In this document: positions 1-5,985 of the stretch, piece after piece | How the letters are laid out: every line of letters starts with the position of its first letter | Numbering within the stretch: the first letter of the stretch is position 1 | From: an uncultured Fidelibacterota bacterium | GTDB taxonomy: Bacteria; Fidelibacterota; Marinisomatia; SCGC-AAA003-L08; D37C17 | DNA: 5,985 nucleotides | Direction: 5' to 3' | Assembly: GCA_913049525.1 (NCBI GenBank) | Contig: CAJWYZ010000091.1 | Location: 1-5,985 of the forward strand | The notes under the pieces: generated by a model | Database searches by the model: none | What the model was told of the DNA's origin: nothing | The model's input: only the letters and a program-made list of their open reading frames with translations | Translations under genes and position numbers: made by a program

Positions 1-1444
1 GCCATAGGGCGATATTACCCTCTACATCTGCATAGGCAAAATTCTGACCAGGGCAGTTAAAATATTCAAGCGCATGGACATAATCAGCATAATTTTCAGC
101 TGTGTTCAGCAAGTAAAAGGTACGCAATTCATTGGATTCGTCATGCGCCAACCATCTTAATGCACGACCTGTTGAAACCTGTCGTATGGAATTTCTAATA
201 CTCTTTTCACCCAATGATAATGTTTGATAGGGAGTGTCCCAAACTATGGGACCATGGTGGGTAAAAGTGATGGTATCACTAAATGTCTTTCCACCTTTTA
301 TTTTAAATTTTTCTACAATTTTTTGGGTGGGCTTCCATTTATTATCATGAAAATATTCAGTCATTGTAGAATCTTTAAATTGGATGTCGTACCAATCCAT
401 CACATCATCATAGCCATTGGTAAGACCCCAGGAAATATGATCATTGAATCCAATAATAATTCCAGGTGTCCCCGGGAGGGTTACGCCCATAACATTCTGA
501 TTGGGACTCACCAAATGCATTGCATACCAGATAGATGGTAGGTTCAAACCCAAATGGGGATCATTGGCAAGCATGGCATTTCCCGATGTGGTGCGGTTGC
601 CAGATACCACCCAGTTATTACTACCAATGCCCTCATGTTCTCGGGTAATAATATTCCCCCTGTCAGCTTTGGATTGATATAAATTAGGAGGTTGATCTAA
701 CGGCACAGGTTTAAAATCGTATTTTGTTCCCGGGGGAATTATAGGATCCACAAACCATGGGTAGATGGGAAAGAGTTCTTCCACTATATCTCTCCCCATT
801 TCATTCCACATGCGGGTGTAGGTGAGTTCGGTATTTCTGCCAGTAAGCATCCATGCCATATATTTTAAAAGCAGACTGGTTTTTAGGGGAGTCCAGGGTT
901 CTGGCGCATAATCCAATATTTTATATTCCAGAGGATATTGGTCAATGGATAATGATGCAATATAAGTATTAACTCCCTCAGTAAAGGCATCTGCCATAGG
1001 TAATAATTGTTGATCTTTCAAAATAGCATTAAGAGAATTTTCTGCTCCATATTTCATGCCGACCCTTCGTTGATATCGGTCATAGCCCAATGCTTTTTCT
1101 CCTACAATTTCGCTAAGCCGTCCACCGGCAGCATGGGTTTGGAATTCCATCTGCCATAATCGTTCAGATGCCATAATGTACCCTTGGGCAAAATAGAGGT
1201 CAATGTCATTTTCAGCAAAAATATGAGGAATTCTCAGGGTGTCAAAAATTACTGTGACTGGTGATTCAAGATAAGAGGATTCCATCTTTAGCCGATTAAT
1301 ATTATCTGAATCCACCAAGGCAAGATACCCATGAAAAGGGTCTAGGAATTTACCCAAAGGTGGCAAATTGCCTATTGGATTGTTTAACGTCCAAATTAGC
1401 AAAGTGGTTAATATGGGTAAAATGAGGTAGCGAGTATTGGTCAT
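1..1444 (-). CDS. Penicillin acylase family (Ntn) hydrolase, C-terminal part beyond window
   Basis: My reading of the reverse strand from the ATG at 1444 is open for 481 codons and runs off the left edge, so the gene is partial. It is a penicillin amidase/AHL-acylase family enzyme, which hydrolyses amide bonds after autocatalytic cleavage into two chains. A hydrophobic N-terminus (residues 6-20, a signal peptide or anchor) leads into WTLNNPIG, then PHIFAENDIDLYFAQGY (73-89) and ERLWQME, typical of the alpha chain. EGIGSNNW (271-278) carries the expected cleavage site, with Ser275 as the N-terminal nucleophile of the beta chain; LANDPHLG follows, with His at beta position 23. Family members are usually about 700-850 residues, so over a third is missing, including the region of the oxyanion Asn. 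The start lies 9 bases after the DUF1015 stop, with no clear Shine-Dalgarno, suggesting co-transcription. The location is probably periplasmic. The substrate (beta-lactam, acyl-homoserine lactone or other amide) cannot be told from sequence. Confidence 0.93.
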   Translation of the reverse strand, partial: MTNTRYLILPILTTLLIWTLNNPIGNLPPLGKFLDPFHGYLALVDSDNINRLKMESSYLESPVTVIFDTLRIPHIFAENDIDLYFAQGYIMASERLWQMEFQTHAAGGRLSEIVGEKALGYDRYQRRVGMKYGAENSLNAILKDQQLLPMADAFTEGVNTYIASLSIDQYPLEYKILDYAPEPWTPLKTSLLLKYMAWMLTGRNTELTYTRMWNEMGRDIVEELFPIYPWFVDPIIPPGTKYDFKPVPLDQPPNLYQSKADRGNIITREHEGIGSNNWVVSGNRTTSGNAMLANDPHLGLNLPSIWYAMHLVSPNQNVMGVTLPGTPGIIIGFNDHISWGLTNGYDDVMDWYDIQFKDSTMTEYFHDNKWKPTQKIVEKFKIKGGKTFSDTITFTHHGPIVWDTPYQTLSLGEKSIRNSIRQVSTGRALRWLAHDESNELRTFYLLNTAENYADYVHALEYFNCPGQNFAYADVEGNIALW

Positions 1445-1453
1445 ATACTGCTA

Positions 1454-2689
1454 TTAATCCAACAATCGCACTACCATTCCTGACCGCAGTTTTGGTTCAA
1501 ACCAGGTGGATTTTGGAGGCATCACCTGTCCAGAATCTGCCACAGATAAAAGTTGTTCAATGGAAACGGGAGGCAGGGCAAATGCCACTTGACAATCGAT
1601 CTCACATCGTCGTTCCAATTCTACCATTCCTCTGATTCCACCTACAAAATCAATTCGCTTGTTTGTGCGGGGATCATCAATATCTAAAATTGGAGTAAGC
1701 AGATATTTTTGCAGAATGGATGCTTCTAAACCTTCAACGGGGTCGTCAGATTTAACATGAGTCTTTGTGTCTAATTGGTACCATTTTCCATTTATATGCA
1801 TGGAATAATTATTTTTGGGGATCGGTGATGGGGGATAGGGAATGGGGATGATATCAAAATTTTTATTTATTGACTCATGAAATTGCTCTTCAGTAAATCC
1901 ATTTAAATCTTTTGCAACACGATTATAATCTAATATCTGCATCTCATCATGAGGAAAAATAACAGATAGGAAATAGTTATATGGTTCATATCCAGAATGA
2001 TTTGGATTGGCTTCTTCCCTTATTTTCTGCACTCTTGCTGCGGAGGCAGCACGATGATGTCCGTCTGCAATATACAGGGCAGGTATTACTTGAAAATAGT
2101 CAATTAATCGTTCAATTTGGATTTTGTTTTCAACTTTCCAAAGAGCATGAAAGGTAGCATCATCAGCAGTAAATGAAATATCTGGATGAGAATTTAAAAT
2201 CTCTAAAATGACGTTTTTCAGTTTTCCATCATTTCGATAAGTAAGAAATACAGGTCCTGTATTTGCATTCGTAATGTCAATATGACGAGTTCTGTCATCT
2301 TCCTTCTCCGGACGAGTGAACTCATGTTTTTTAATGAGTCCCTGATTATACTCTTCAATTGATACAGCAGCCATAATACCTGTTTGGGTATGGTTTCCCA
2401 TTGTAATCTGGTACAGATAAAAACAAAAATTGGTATCCTGAACTAGATTACCCTTTTCAATATAATCCAGAAGATTATTTTTACCATGATTATGTAAATC
2501 ATCTCCTAATGGTTCTTCTCCAGAATTAAAATCAATTTCAGGTTTGATAATGCGCAGAAAGGAATCGTTATTACCCTGTACCATCTTCCGAGCTTCATCA
2601 GAAGTCATTACATCATATGGAGGAGAGGTTATTTTATGAGCTAAGTTTTCTGGCGGACGATAGCCTCGGAAAGGTTTAATGAGTGCCAT
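1454..2689 (-). CDS. DUF1015 family protein
   Basis: This is a complete 411-residue protein of the DUF1015 (COG4198) family, close to the usual family length of about 400-430. Hallmark segments are all present: SPPYDV (22-27), HEFTRPEKEDDR (122-133), YIADGHHRAASA (207-217), PHDEMQILDYNRV (246-258), DPRTNKRIDFVGG (339-351) and MPPKSTWFEPKL near the C-terminus. It has no signal peptide or membrane segments, so it is probably cytoplasmic. No function is firmly established for the family. From memory, homologues often sit near serA/serC in other bacteria, and the DGHHR motif resembles the nucleotide-binding motif of ParB/SerK-like kinases; a role in serine or phospho-amino-acid metabolism is therefore a hypothesis only. 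The ATG start at 2689 is supported by AAAGGA five bases upstream. It lies 43 bases after plsY and 9 bases before the acylase gene, in a likely operon. Confidence 0.93.
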   Translation of the reverse strand: MALIKPFRGYRPPENLAHKITSPPYDVMTSDEARKMVQGNNDSFLRIIKPEIDFNSGEEPLGDDLHNHGKNNLLDYIEKGNLVQDTNFCFYLYQITMGNHTQTGIMAAVSIEEYNQGLIKKHEFTRPEKEDDRTRHIDITNANTGPVFLTYRNDGKLKNVILEILNSHPDISFTADDATFHALWKVENKIQIERLIDYFQVIPALYIADGHHRAASAARVQKIREEANPNHSGYEPYNYFLSVIFPHDEMQILDYNRVAKDLNGFTEEQFHESINKNFDIIPIPYPPSPIPKNNYSMHINGKWYQLDTKTHVKSDDPVEGLEASILQKYLLTPILDIDDPRTNKRIDFVGGIRGMVELERRCEIDCQVAFALPPVSIEQLLSVADSGQVMPPKSTWFEPKLRSGMVVRLLD

Positions 2690-2694
2690 TTAAT

Positions 2695-2700
2695 TCCTTT
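2695..2700 (-). promoter_or_regulatory. Shine-Dalgarno of the DUF1015 gene
   Basis: Reverse-strand AAAGGA followed by five bases (ATTAA) and then the ATG at 2689. It fixes the start of the DUF1015 gene, and is one of only two convincing ribosome binding sites in the window. Confidence 0.7.
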
Positions 2701-2732
2701 ATTAGTTAGTCACTTAGTTTCTCAGTGGAATT

Positions 2733-3359
2733 CTATGAAAAATGCTTTTTAAATACTGAACGCAATCCAGTTTCAGTGCCACCTAGAATTCTCTGGACAT
2801 TTATCCAATGCTTGATTATGCCAACACCAAAAAGAACTACTGCACAGCCCATCACAACATCAGAATGATTGCTGTAATATGCCAAAAGTGGAATTATAAT
2901 ATAAAGAGCGATTGACCCAACGGCAATATAATCTGTAATAATGGTTATAAATATCAGACCAATTATGGTGGCAACACCGATTTGCCAATCTATTGCTAAG
3001 AGCAATCCAATGTAACAAGCTATGCCTTTGCCACCGCGAAAATCTAAGAAGAAGGGGTAAATATGCCCCAATACAGCACCGGTTCCTGCAAGTGCTATGA
3101 GATTTAATGGTTGGTAGGCTCCGGGGAAAATATATAATACTATTTGGGTTGGAATATAGGCTTTGAGTACATCGACAAAACCAGTGAGTATTCCATATTT
3201 CCACCCTAGTTCAGAGGTTACATTTGAGGCGCCTGCATTACCAGACCCAATTTCCCGGATGTCTTTTTTGGACACCATTTTAGAAATAAAATAAGAGGTC
3301 TGGAAACAACCAAATAAATATCCAATTAACACTGCAGTAGATCCCTGTACAATATTCAT
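2733..3359 (-). CDS. plsY: Acyl-phosphate:glycerol-3-phosphate acyltransferase PlsY (divergent)
   Basis: This 208-residue polytopic inner-membrane protein has the usual PlsY length. PlsY moves an acyl group from acyl-phosphate to glycerol-3-phosphate, giving lysophosphatidic acid, the first step of phospholipid synthesis in most bacteria. Visible motifs are DIREIGSGNAGASN (33-46), the D-x-x-K of motif region 2 (D63-K66), GHIYPFFLDFRGGKGIA (98-114), a short polar motif around DYIAVGSI (143-150), and HWINVQRILGGTETGL (184-199). Several usually conserved positions differ: the N-terminal GSIPxxY appears as GCFQTSY (17-23), GATN is GASN, and KG of motif 2 is KA. It may therefore be a second, specialised copy; whether another plsY exists cannot be seen here. 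The start ATG overlaps the asparaginase stop in ATGA, and GGAG lies eight bases upstream, so translational coupling is likely. Confidence 0.92.
   Translation of the reverse strand: MNIVQGSTAVLIGYLFGCFQTSYFISKMVSKKDIREIGSGNAGASNVTSELGWKYGILTGFVDVLKAYIPTQIVLYIFPGAYQPLNLIALAGTGAVLGHIYPFFLDFRGGKGIACYIGLLLAIDWQIGVATIIGLIFITIITDYIAVGSIALYIIIPLLAYYSNHSDVVMGCAVVLFGVGIIKHWINVQRILGGTETGLRSVFKKHFS
3356..3359 (-). other. ATGA stop/start overlap (translational coupling)
   Basis: The reverse strand reads AAATGAATATT: the TGA ends the asparaginase-domain gene and the ATG starts plsY, a four-base overlap. Such overlaps usually mean the two proteins come from one mRNA at linked rates. Confidence 0.85.
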
Positions 3360-3859
3360 TTTATAGACTCCAATTCTTCAAAAATACCCATTTTTTGGTT
3401 TTTCTTTACATTTTTCTGATCAAATATTTGACCATTCATGGCAATATAAACACCCGATGGTAATGCCTGAACAAATGAGAGTGCGCTCCCCATATTAAAC
3501 AAACCATCGGAGCTGCCAAATCTTACAGGAATCATAGCACCCGAGAGAACTATAGTTTTATCAATATCTGCTTCTGCCAGCATGTTGGCAGTCTCTACCA
3601 TGGTGTCGGTTCCATGGGTAATTACAATTTGTTGTACAGGCTCCTCAATACATTTTTGGATAATATAGTTTCGTTCTGTATTTGACATTTCCATGCTGTC
3701 CACCATCATGAGGGTTTCAATGTCCACATCTAAACGGCAGCGACCTAATTCCAATAATTCATACATGTGGGATCTTTTGAAATACAATTCACCTGTGATT
3801 TCATTGTATTCTTTATCGAAGGTTCCACCTGTAATAAATATTTTAGTTTTTGCTTTCAA
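3356..3859 (-). CDS. Single-domain asparaginase (N-terminal catalytic domain only)
   Basis: This 167-residue protein matches only the N-terminal domain of bacterial L-asparaginases, which are normally about 320-350 residues with a second C-terminal domain. All main catalytic elements are visible by alignment to E. coli AnsB from memory: Thr13 in ITGGT (nucleophile), THGTDTM (81-87) with Thr84-Asp85, and Lys153 in NVKKN (150-154), matching Lys162 of DVTKTN. LSGAMIP (105-111) and SSDGLFN (116-122) are also typical. No signal peptide is seen, so it is probably cytoplasmic. No C-terminal domain is encoded nearby in any frame, since plsY starts at once, so this looks like a natural short form rather than a broken gene. 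Similar stand-alone domain proteins are known in other bacteria, with no assigned substrate to my knowledge; classical asparaginase activity is uncertain because the partner domain normally helps complete the active site. The start is TTG without a clear Shine-Dalgarno; the frame stays open upstream to a TGA at 3913-3911 but holds no ATG or GTG. Confidence 0.87.
   Translation of the reverse strand: MKAKTKIFITGGTFDKEYNEITGELYFKRSHMYELLELGRCRLDVDIETLMMVDSMEMSNTERNYIIQKCIEEPVQQIVITHGTDTMVETANMLAEADIDKTIVLSGAMIPVRFGSSDGLFNMGSALSFVQALPSGVYIAMNGQIFDQKNVKKNQKMGIFEELESIK
3368..3371 (-). promoter_or_regulatory. Shine-Dalgarno of plsY inside the asparaginase gene
   Basis: Reverse-strand GGAG, eight bases before the plsY ATG at 3359. 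It lies within the last codons of the asparaginase-domain gene, supporting this start and re-initiation at the ATGA overlap. Confidence 0.6.
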
Positions 3860-3940
3860 TTCAGTAGTATTAAAGATATGAAATATACGGCTATTCAGAT
3901 TTTCAATTTTTCAAAAAAATGGAGACGGGCAATTTCAATT
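3854..3940. repeat. Three copies of TTTCAATT (AATTGAAA on the coding strand)
   Basis: Exact copies occur at 3854-3861, 3901-3908 and 3933-3940, spaced 47 and 32 bases apart. The first overlaps the TTG start codon of the asparaginase-domain gene and the last is half of the palindrome at 3934-3949. They may be protein-binding sites, or reflect low sequence complexity. Confidence 0.25.
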
Positions 3941-3990
3941 AATATTGAATAGTAAATTATGAATATCTCATTATGTAAAAATTAAGAGGG
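3860..3990 (-). other. Intergenic gap, likely control region of the downstream operon
   Basis: This 131-base, very AT-rich gap is the only sizeable one between genes and separates the LtaS-like gene from the four-gene cluster. It contains a small palindrome and three copies of an 8-mer. Reverse-strand TTGAAA elements and a TATATT (3886-3881) are promoter-like, but no pair has good spacing (13 or 21 bases), so I do not call a precise promoter. No GC-rich hairpin with a U-tract was seen after the LtaS-like stop. Confidence 0.4.
3934..3949. promoter_or_regulatory. Palindrome in the intergenic region, possible operator
   Basis: The sequence TTCAATTAATATTGAA has perfect six-base arms (TTCAAT / ATTGAA) around a four-base centre. 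It lies about 75-90 bases upstream of the asparaginase-domain start, where a repressor or activator site could sit. It is too AT-rich and lacks a U-tract for a terminator. In such AT-rich DNA it could be chance. Confidence 0.25.
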
Positions 3991-5952
3991 TTATTTCTTA
4001 AATTGAAAATAAGCACTTTGAAGATAAGCATGAAAATTTGATTGAATAGATTGATAGGCCTCTGATATTTCTGGTACGGGGGAATACGGATAATCATAAA
4101 GACCACTATATTGAAACAATGCTGTATTTTGATTAAATGTTTCTGTGTATAAATAATCTCCTTCAAACCACATACAATGATCGTTTACGATTCGACACGC
4201 AACTCCTTTATAATCATCTGATAGGATATTAGTGCCCAATAATTCGAATGGTTTAGTGTACCCAATCAAGTGAAGTAATGTGGGTACAACATCTATTTGA
4301 CTAGTAACTTCATTTATTCTCTTAGACTTTGTAATGATTGCAGGTGAATAAATTATAAAGGGAATATGGGCATTACGTGGATCCTCATACATACCACTGT
4401 ATTCATTAATACCATGATCTGATATAAAAACAAAAATGGTGTTTTGAAACCAGACTTCTGATCGATTTCTTTCTATAAACTCGCCAATAATGTAATCTGT
4501 ATATGCCATGGTGCGCATTACTTTTTGGATTCTTTTATTTTTACTTAGAAAATGGGGGATCACTTTCTCCATTTTTTTAGGTATTTTCCATGGTTGATGA
4601 TTAGTTGTTGTAAACATCGTAAGTAGAACAGGGACTTGCGAAGTATCAAAAATCGATTCTGCATAATCAAATAAATATTCATCAAAAACACCCCACATAG
4701 TCCCCGGAGTATTTTTTGGGAAGTCATTTTGTTCAATTAAATGGTCAAATCCATTTGCTAATACAAAACCTTTCATATTGTCAAAATCTGCATCTCCTCC
4801 GTACATAAACCAGGTGGAATACCCAATGTCCTTTAATAATGAAGCAATAGTTTCTACATCTTGTTGTGATTCGACTTGAGATATGAGAGGAAATCCTGGT
4901 AATGGAGGCCATGAACATAGAATTGTACTTAGCCCATAGGCTGACCGTTTCCCTGATGCTATTGTGCGGGTACAATTTATTCCATTATCTGCCATACGAT
5001 TTAAGTTGGGGGTTACATCTATTCCTCCAGAATTTGTAGAACCACAGTATTTCCCAAGGAATGATTCTAAAACAACCAAAACTATATTTGGTTTTATCGC
5101 CTGTGATTTAATTATTTCTCGTTTAAAGGAAGAGGAATCAGTAAATATTTCCCTAGGGTTTTTTATAGCTTTTTGAGTAATTAATAATGCTGAATTATCA
5201 TCCATATATTTAACCAACTTCGCAATATTTTTTTCTGAATTCAATTGAATAATCGACCGACCAAGATTAAAAATCGGATTTAATGCTGTCTGATTTGCAA
5301 ATGGATTATCACTAAACATTGCATGTCCCCAATCGATAGGTCTTTGCTGCCAGCCGCCTCTTATGAAAGTCCCGATTAATAAAAAACCAATTATGAAAAA
5401 TGAAATATTACTGAAAAATGAATCGGATTGCTGCTTTTGTTTTTGGATAATTTTAGTTAACAATTTATACCATAGATAACTGATAGTAGTAATGCTAAAT
5501 AGATAATAAATAACAGGATATTCAACCCAAACAAATTGCCATAATTCCCAACTCAATACTGTTGGCTGCCAGGAAAGAATATTTAGATGAGTTCCAAGCT
5601 CCTTATAGAATTCAATATCAGCAATTGAGATAAAGGAATAAAGAAAAGCAATAATTCCAATAAATATAAAAAATAATCTTCTATATAGTTTTGATTTCCA
5701 GCCAATATATGGAAGAAATATTGTTAGAAAAACAGGAAGACATAGGTAAGATGAAACAACTGCATCTAAGCGCAGGGATACATAAAAGGACTTAAAATAA
5801 ATTGGGATGTCATTAAATTGTAATTGCTGAAGGTTACTAACTAAAAAGATTCCACGCCAAAATCCCATTAATAAAAGTAATCCTATAAAATAAATTGAAA
5901 GAATTTTAAAGGGGGTGGGTACTGGAAGAGAGAGAGTTTTTCTGAAACTCAA
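3991..5952 (-). CDS. LtaS/OpgB-like membrane phosphoglycerol (or phosphoethanolamine-type) transferase, sulfatase fold
   Basis: This 653-residue protein has five predicted membrane helices (about 16-39, 66-83, 92-112, 145-163, 180-197), then a large extracytoplasmic alkaline-phosphatase/sulfatase-fold domain from about residue 287, the layout of lipoteichoic acid synthase and related phosphoglycerol transferases. Metal and catalytic elements are seen: Glu296 in VLESF, TPNLNRMADNGI (314-325), NHQPW with His452, and SDHG with Asp512-His513. The nucleophile region reads SGKRSAYGLSTI (333-344), where Gram-negative relatives usually have G-T-R-T; Ser337 stands where Thr is expected. The segment ADIEFYKELGTHLNILSW (111-128) and RPIDWGHAMFSDNPFAN are typical of this family. 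The likely role is transfer of a phospholipid head group to an envelope glycan or lipid; donor and acceptor are unknown. The start is TTG with no Shine-Dalgarno; an in-frame stop lies at 5967-5965 and the next Met is residue 29, inside helix 1, so TTG is the best choice. Confidence 0.9.
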   Translation of the reverse strand: MSFRKTLSLPVPTPFKILSIYFIGLLLLMGFWRGIFLVSNLQQLQFNDIPIYFKSFYVSLRLDAVVSSYLCLPVFLTIFLPYIGWKSKLYRRLFFIFIGIIAFLYSFISIADIEFYKELGTHLNILSWQPTVLSWELWQFVWVEYPVIYYLFSITTISYLWYKLLTKIIQKQKQQSDSFFSNISFFIIGFLLIGTFIRGGWQQRPIDWGHAMFSDNPFANQTALNPIFNLGRSIIQLNSEKNIAKLVKYMDDNSALLITQKAIKNPREIFTDSSSFKREIIKSQAIKPNIVLVVLESFLGKYCGSTNSGGIDVTPNLNRMADNGINCTRTIASGKRSAYGLSTILCSWPPLPGFPLISQVESQQDVETIASLLKDIGYSTWFMYGGDADFDNMKGFVLANGFDHLIEQNDFPKNTPGTMWGVFDEYLFDYAESIFDTSQVPVLLTMFTTTNHQPWKIPKKMEKVIPHFLSKNKRIQKVMRTMAYTDYIIGEFIERNRSEVWFQNTIFVFISDHGINEYSGMYEDPRNAHIPFIIYSPAIITKSKRINEVTSQIDVVPTLLHLIGYTKPFELLGTNILSDDYKGVACRIVNDHCMWFEGDYLYTETFNQNTALFQYSGLYDYPYSPVPEISEAYQSIQSNFHAYLQSAYFQFKK

Positions 5953-5985
5953 GAATTCTAAGATTTAAATATTTTTTCAACTATG

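Noticed and set aside
224..541. Forward-strand open frame of 105 codons
   Set aside because: It lies antisense within the penicillin acylase gene, whose conserved motifs are read on the reverse strand here; the product resembles nothing and has no ribosome binding site.
2711..2727. Small inverted repeat between plsY and the DUF1015 gene as a terminator
   Set aside because: The stem is only six pairs with a mismatch and a three-base loop, with no U-tract; the next gene follows closely with a good Shine-Dalgarno.
2860..3204. Reverse-strand open frame of 114 codons
   Set aside because: It lies wholly inside plsY in another frame; the plsY frame carries the family motifs, and this one is a shadow.
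3356..3859. Asparaginase gene truncated by a frameshift
   Set aside because: No C-terminal asparaginase domain appears in any frame downstream, the gene ends in a clean ATGA overlap with plsY, and catalytic residues are intact, so a natural short form fits better.
3693..3952. Overlapping forward-strand short frames (3693-3881 and 3767-3952)
   Set aside because: They are antisense to the asparaginase-domain gene and its upstream gap, with no recognisable product.
4781..5176. Short frames inside the LtaS-like gene (4781-4975 reverse, 4964-5176 forward)
   Set aside because: Both lie inside the catalytic-domain coding region in other frames and have no support of their own.
5953..5985. Promoter for the LtaS-like gene
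   Set aside because: A TTGAAA and a TAGAAT are present on the reverse strand, but only 14 bases apart, and the upstream region is cut by the window edge.

Overview
All recognisable genes in this window lie on the minus strand, so transcription runs from high to low coordinates. The DNA is AT-rich. No rRNA, tRNA, insertion sequence or CRISPR array was seen. The gene content (PlsY, a DUF1015 protein, a penicillin-acylase family hydrolase with a WTLNNPIG-type N-terminus, and an LtaS/OpgB-like membrane phosphatase-fold protein) suggests a low-GC, probably Gram-negative bacterium of the Bacteroidota/FCB kind, possibly Marinimicrobia-like. That assignment is an inference from protein style, not a demonstrated one.

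Layout in the direction of transcription. (1) 5952-3991: a five-helix membrane protein with an extracytoplasmic alkaline-phosphatase-superfamily domain, related to lipoteichoic acid synthase and phosphoglycerol transferases. The usual nucleophilic Thr appears to be Ser. (2) 3990-3860: a 131-base AT-rich gap with a small palindrome and three copies of an 8-mer, the best candidate for a control region. (3) 3859-3356: a 167-residue protein holding only the N-terminal, catalytic domain of L-asparaginase. (4) 3359-2733: a PlsY-type acyl-phosphate:glycerol-3-phosphate acyltransferase whose start overlaps the asparaginase stop (ATGA). (5) 2689-1454: a full-length DUF1015 protein. (6) 1444 to the left edge: a penicillin acylase family Ntn hydrolase, cut by the window end.

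Genes 3 to 6 are closely packed (4-base overlap, 43-base gap, 9-base gap) and probably form one operon. PlsY acts in phospholipid synthesis, the acylase is probably an exported amide hydrolase, and the asparaginase-domain and DUF1015 proteins are probably cytoplasmic and linked to amino acid metabolism. No single pathway obviously joins them. I see no clear evidence of a new defence, mobile or RNA-based system. The points most worth a second look are the domain-only asparaginase coupled to a motif-divergent PlsY, and the Ser-for-Thr change in the LtaS-like enzyme.
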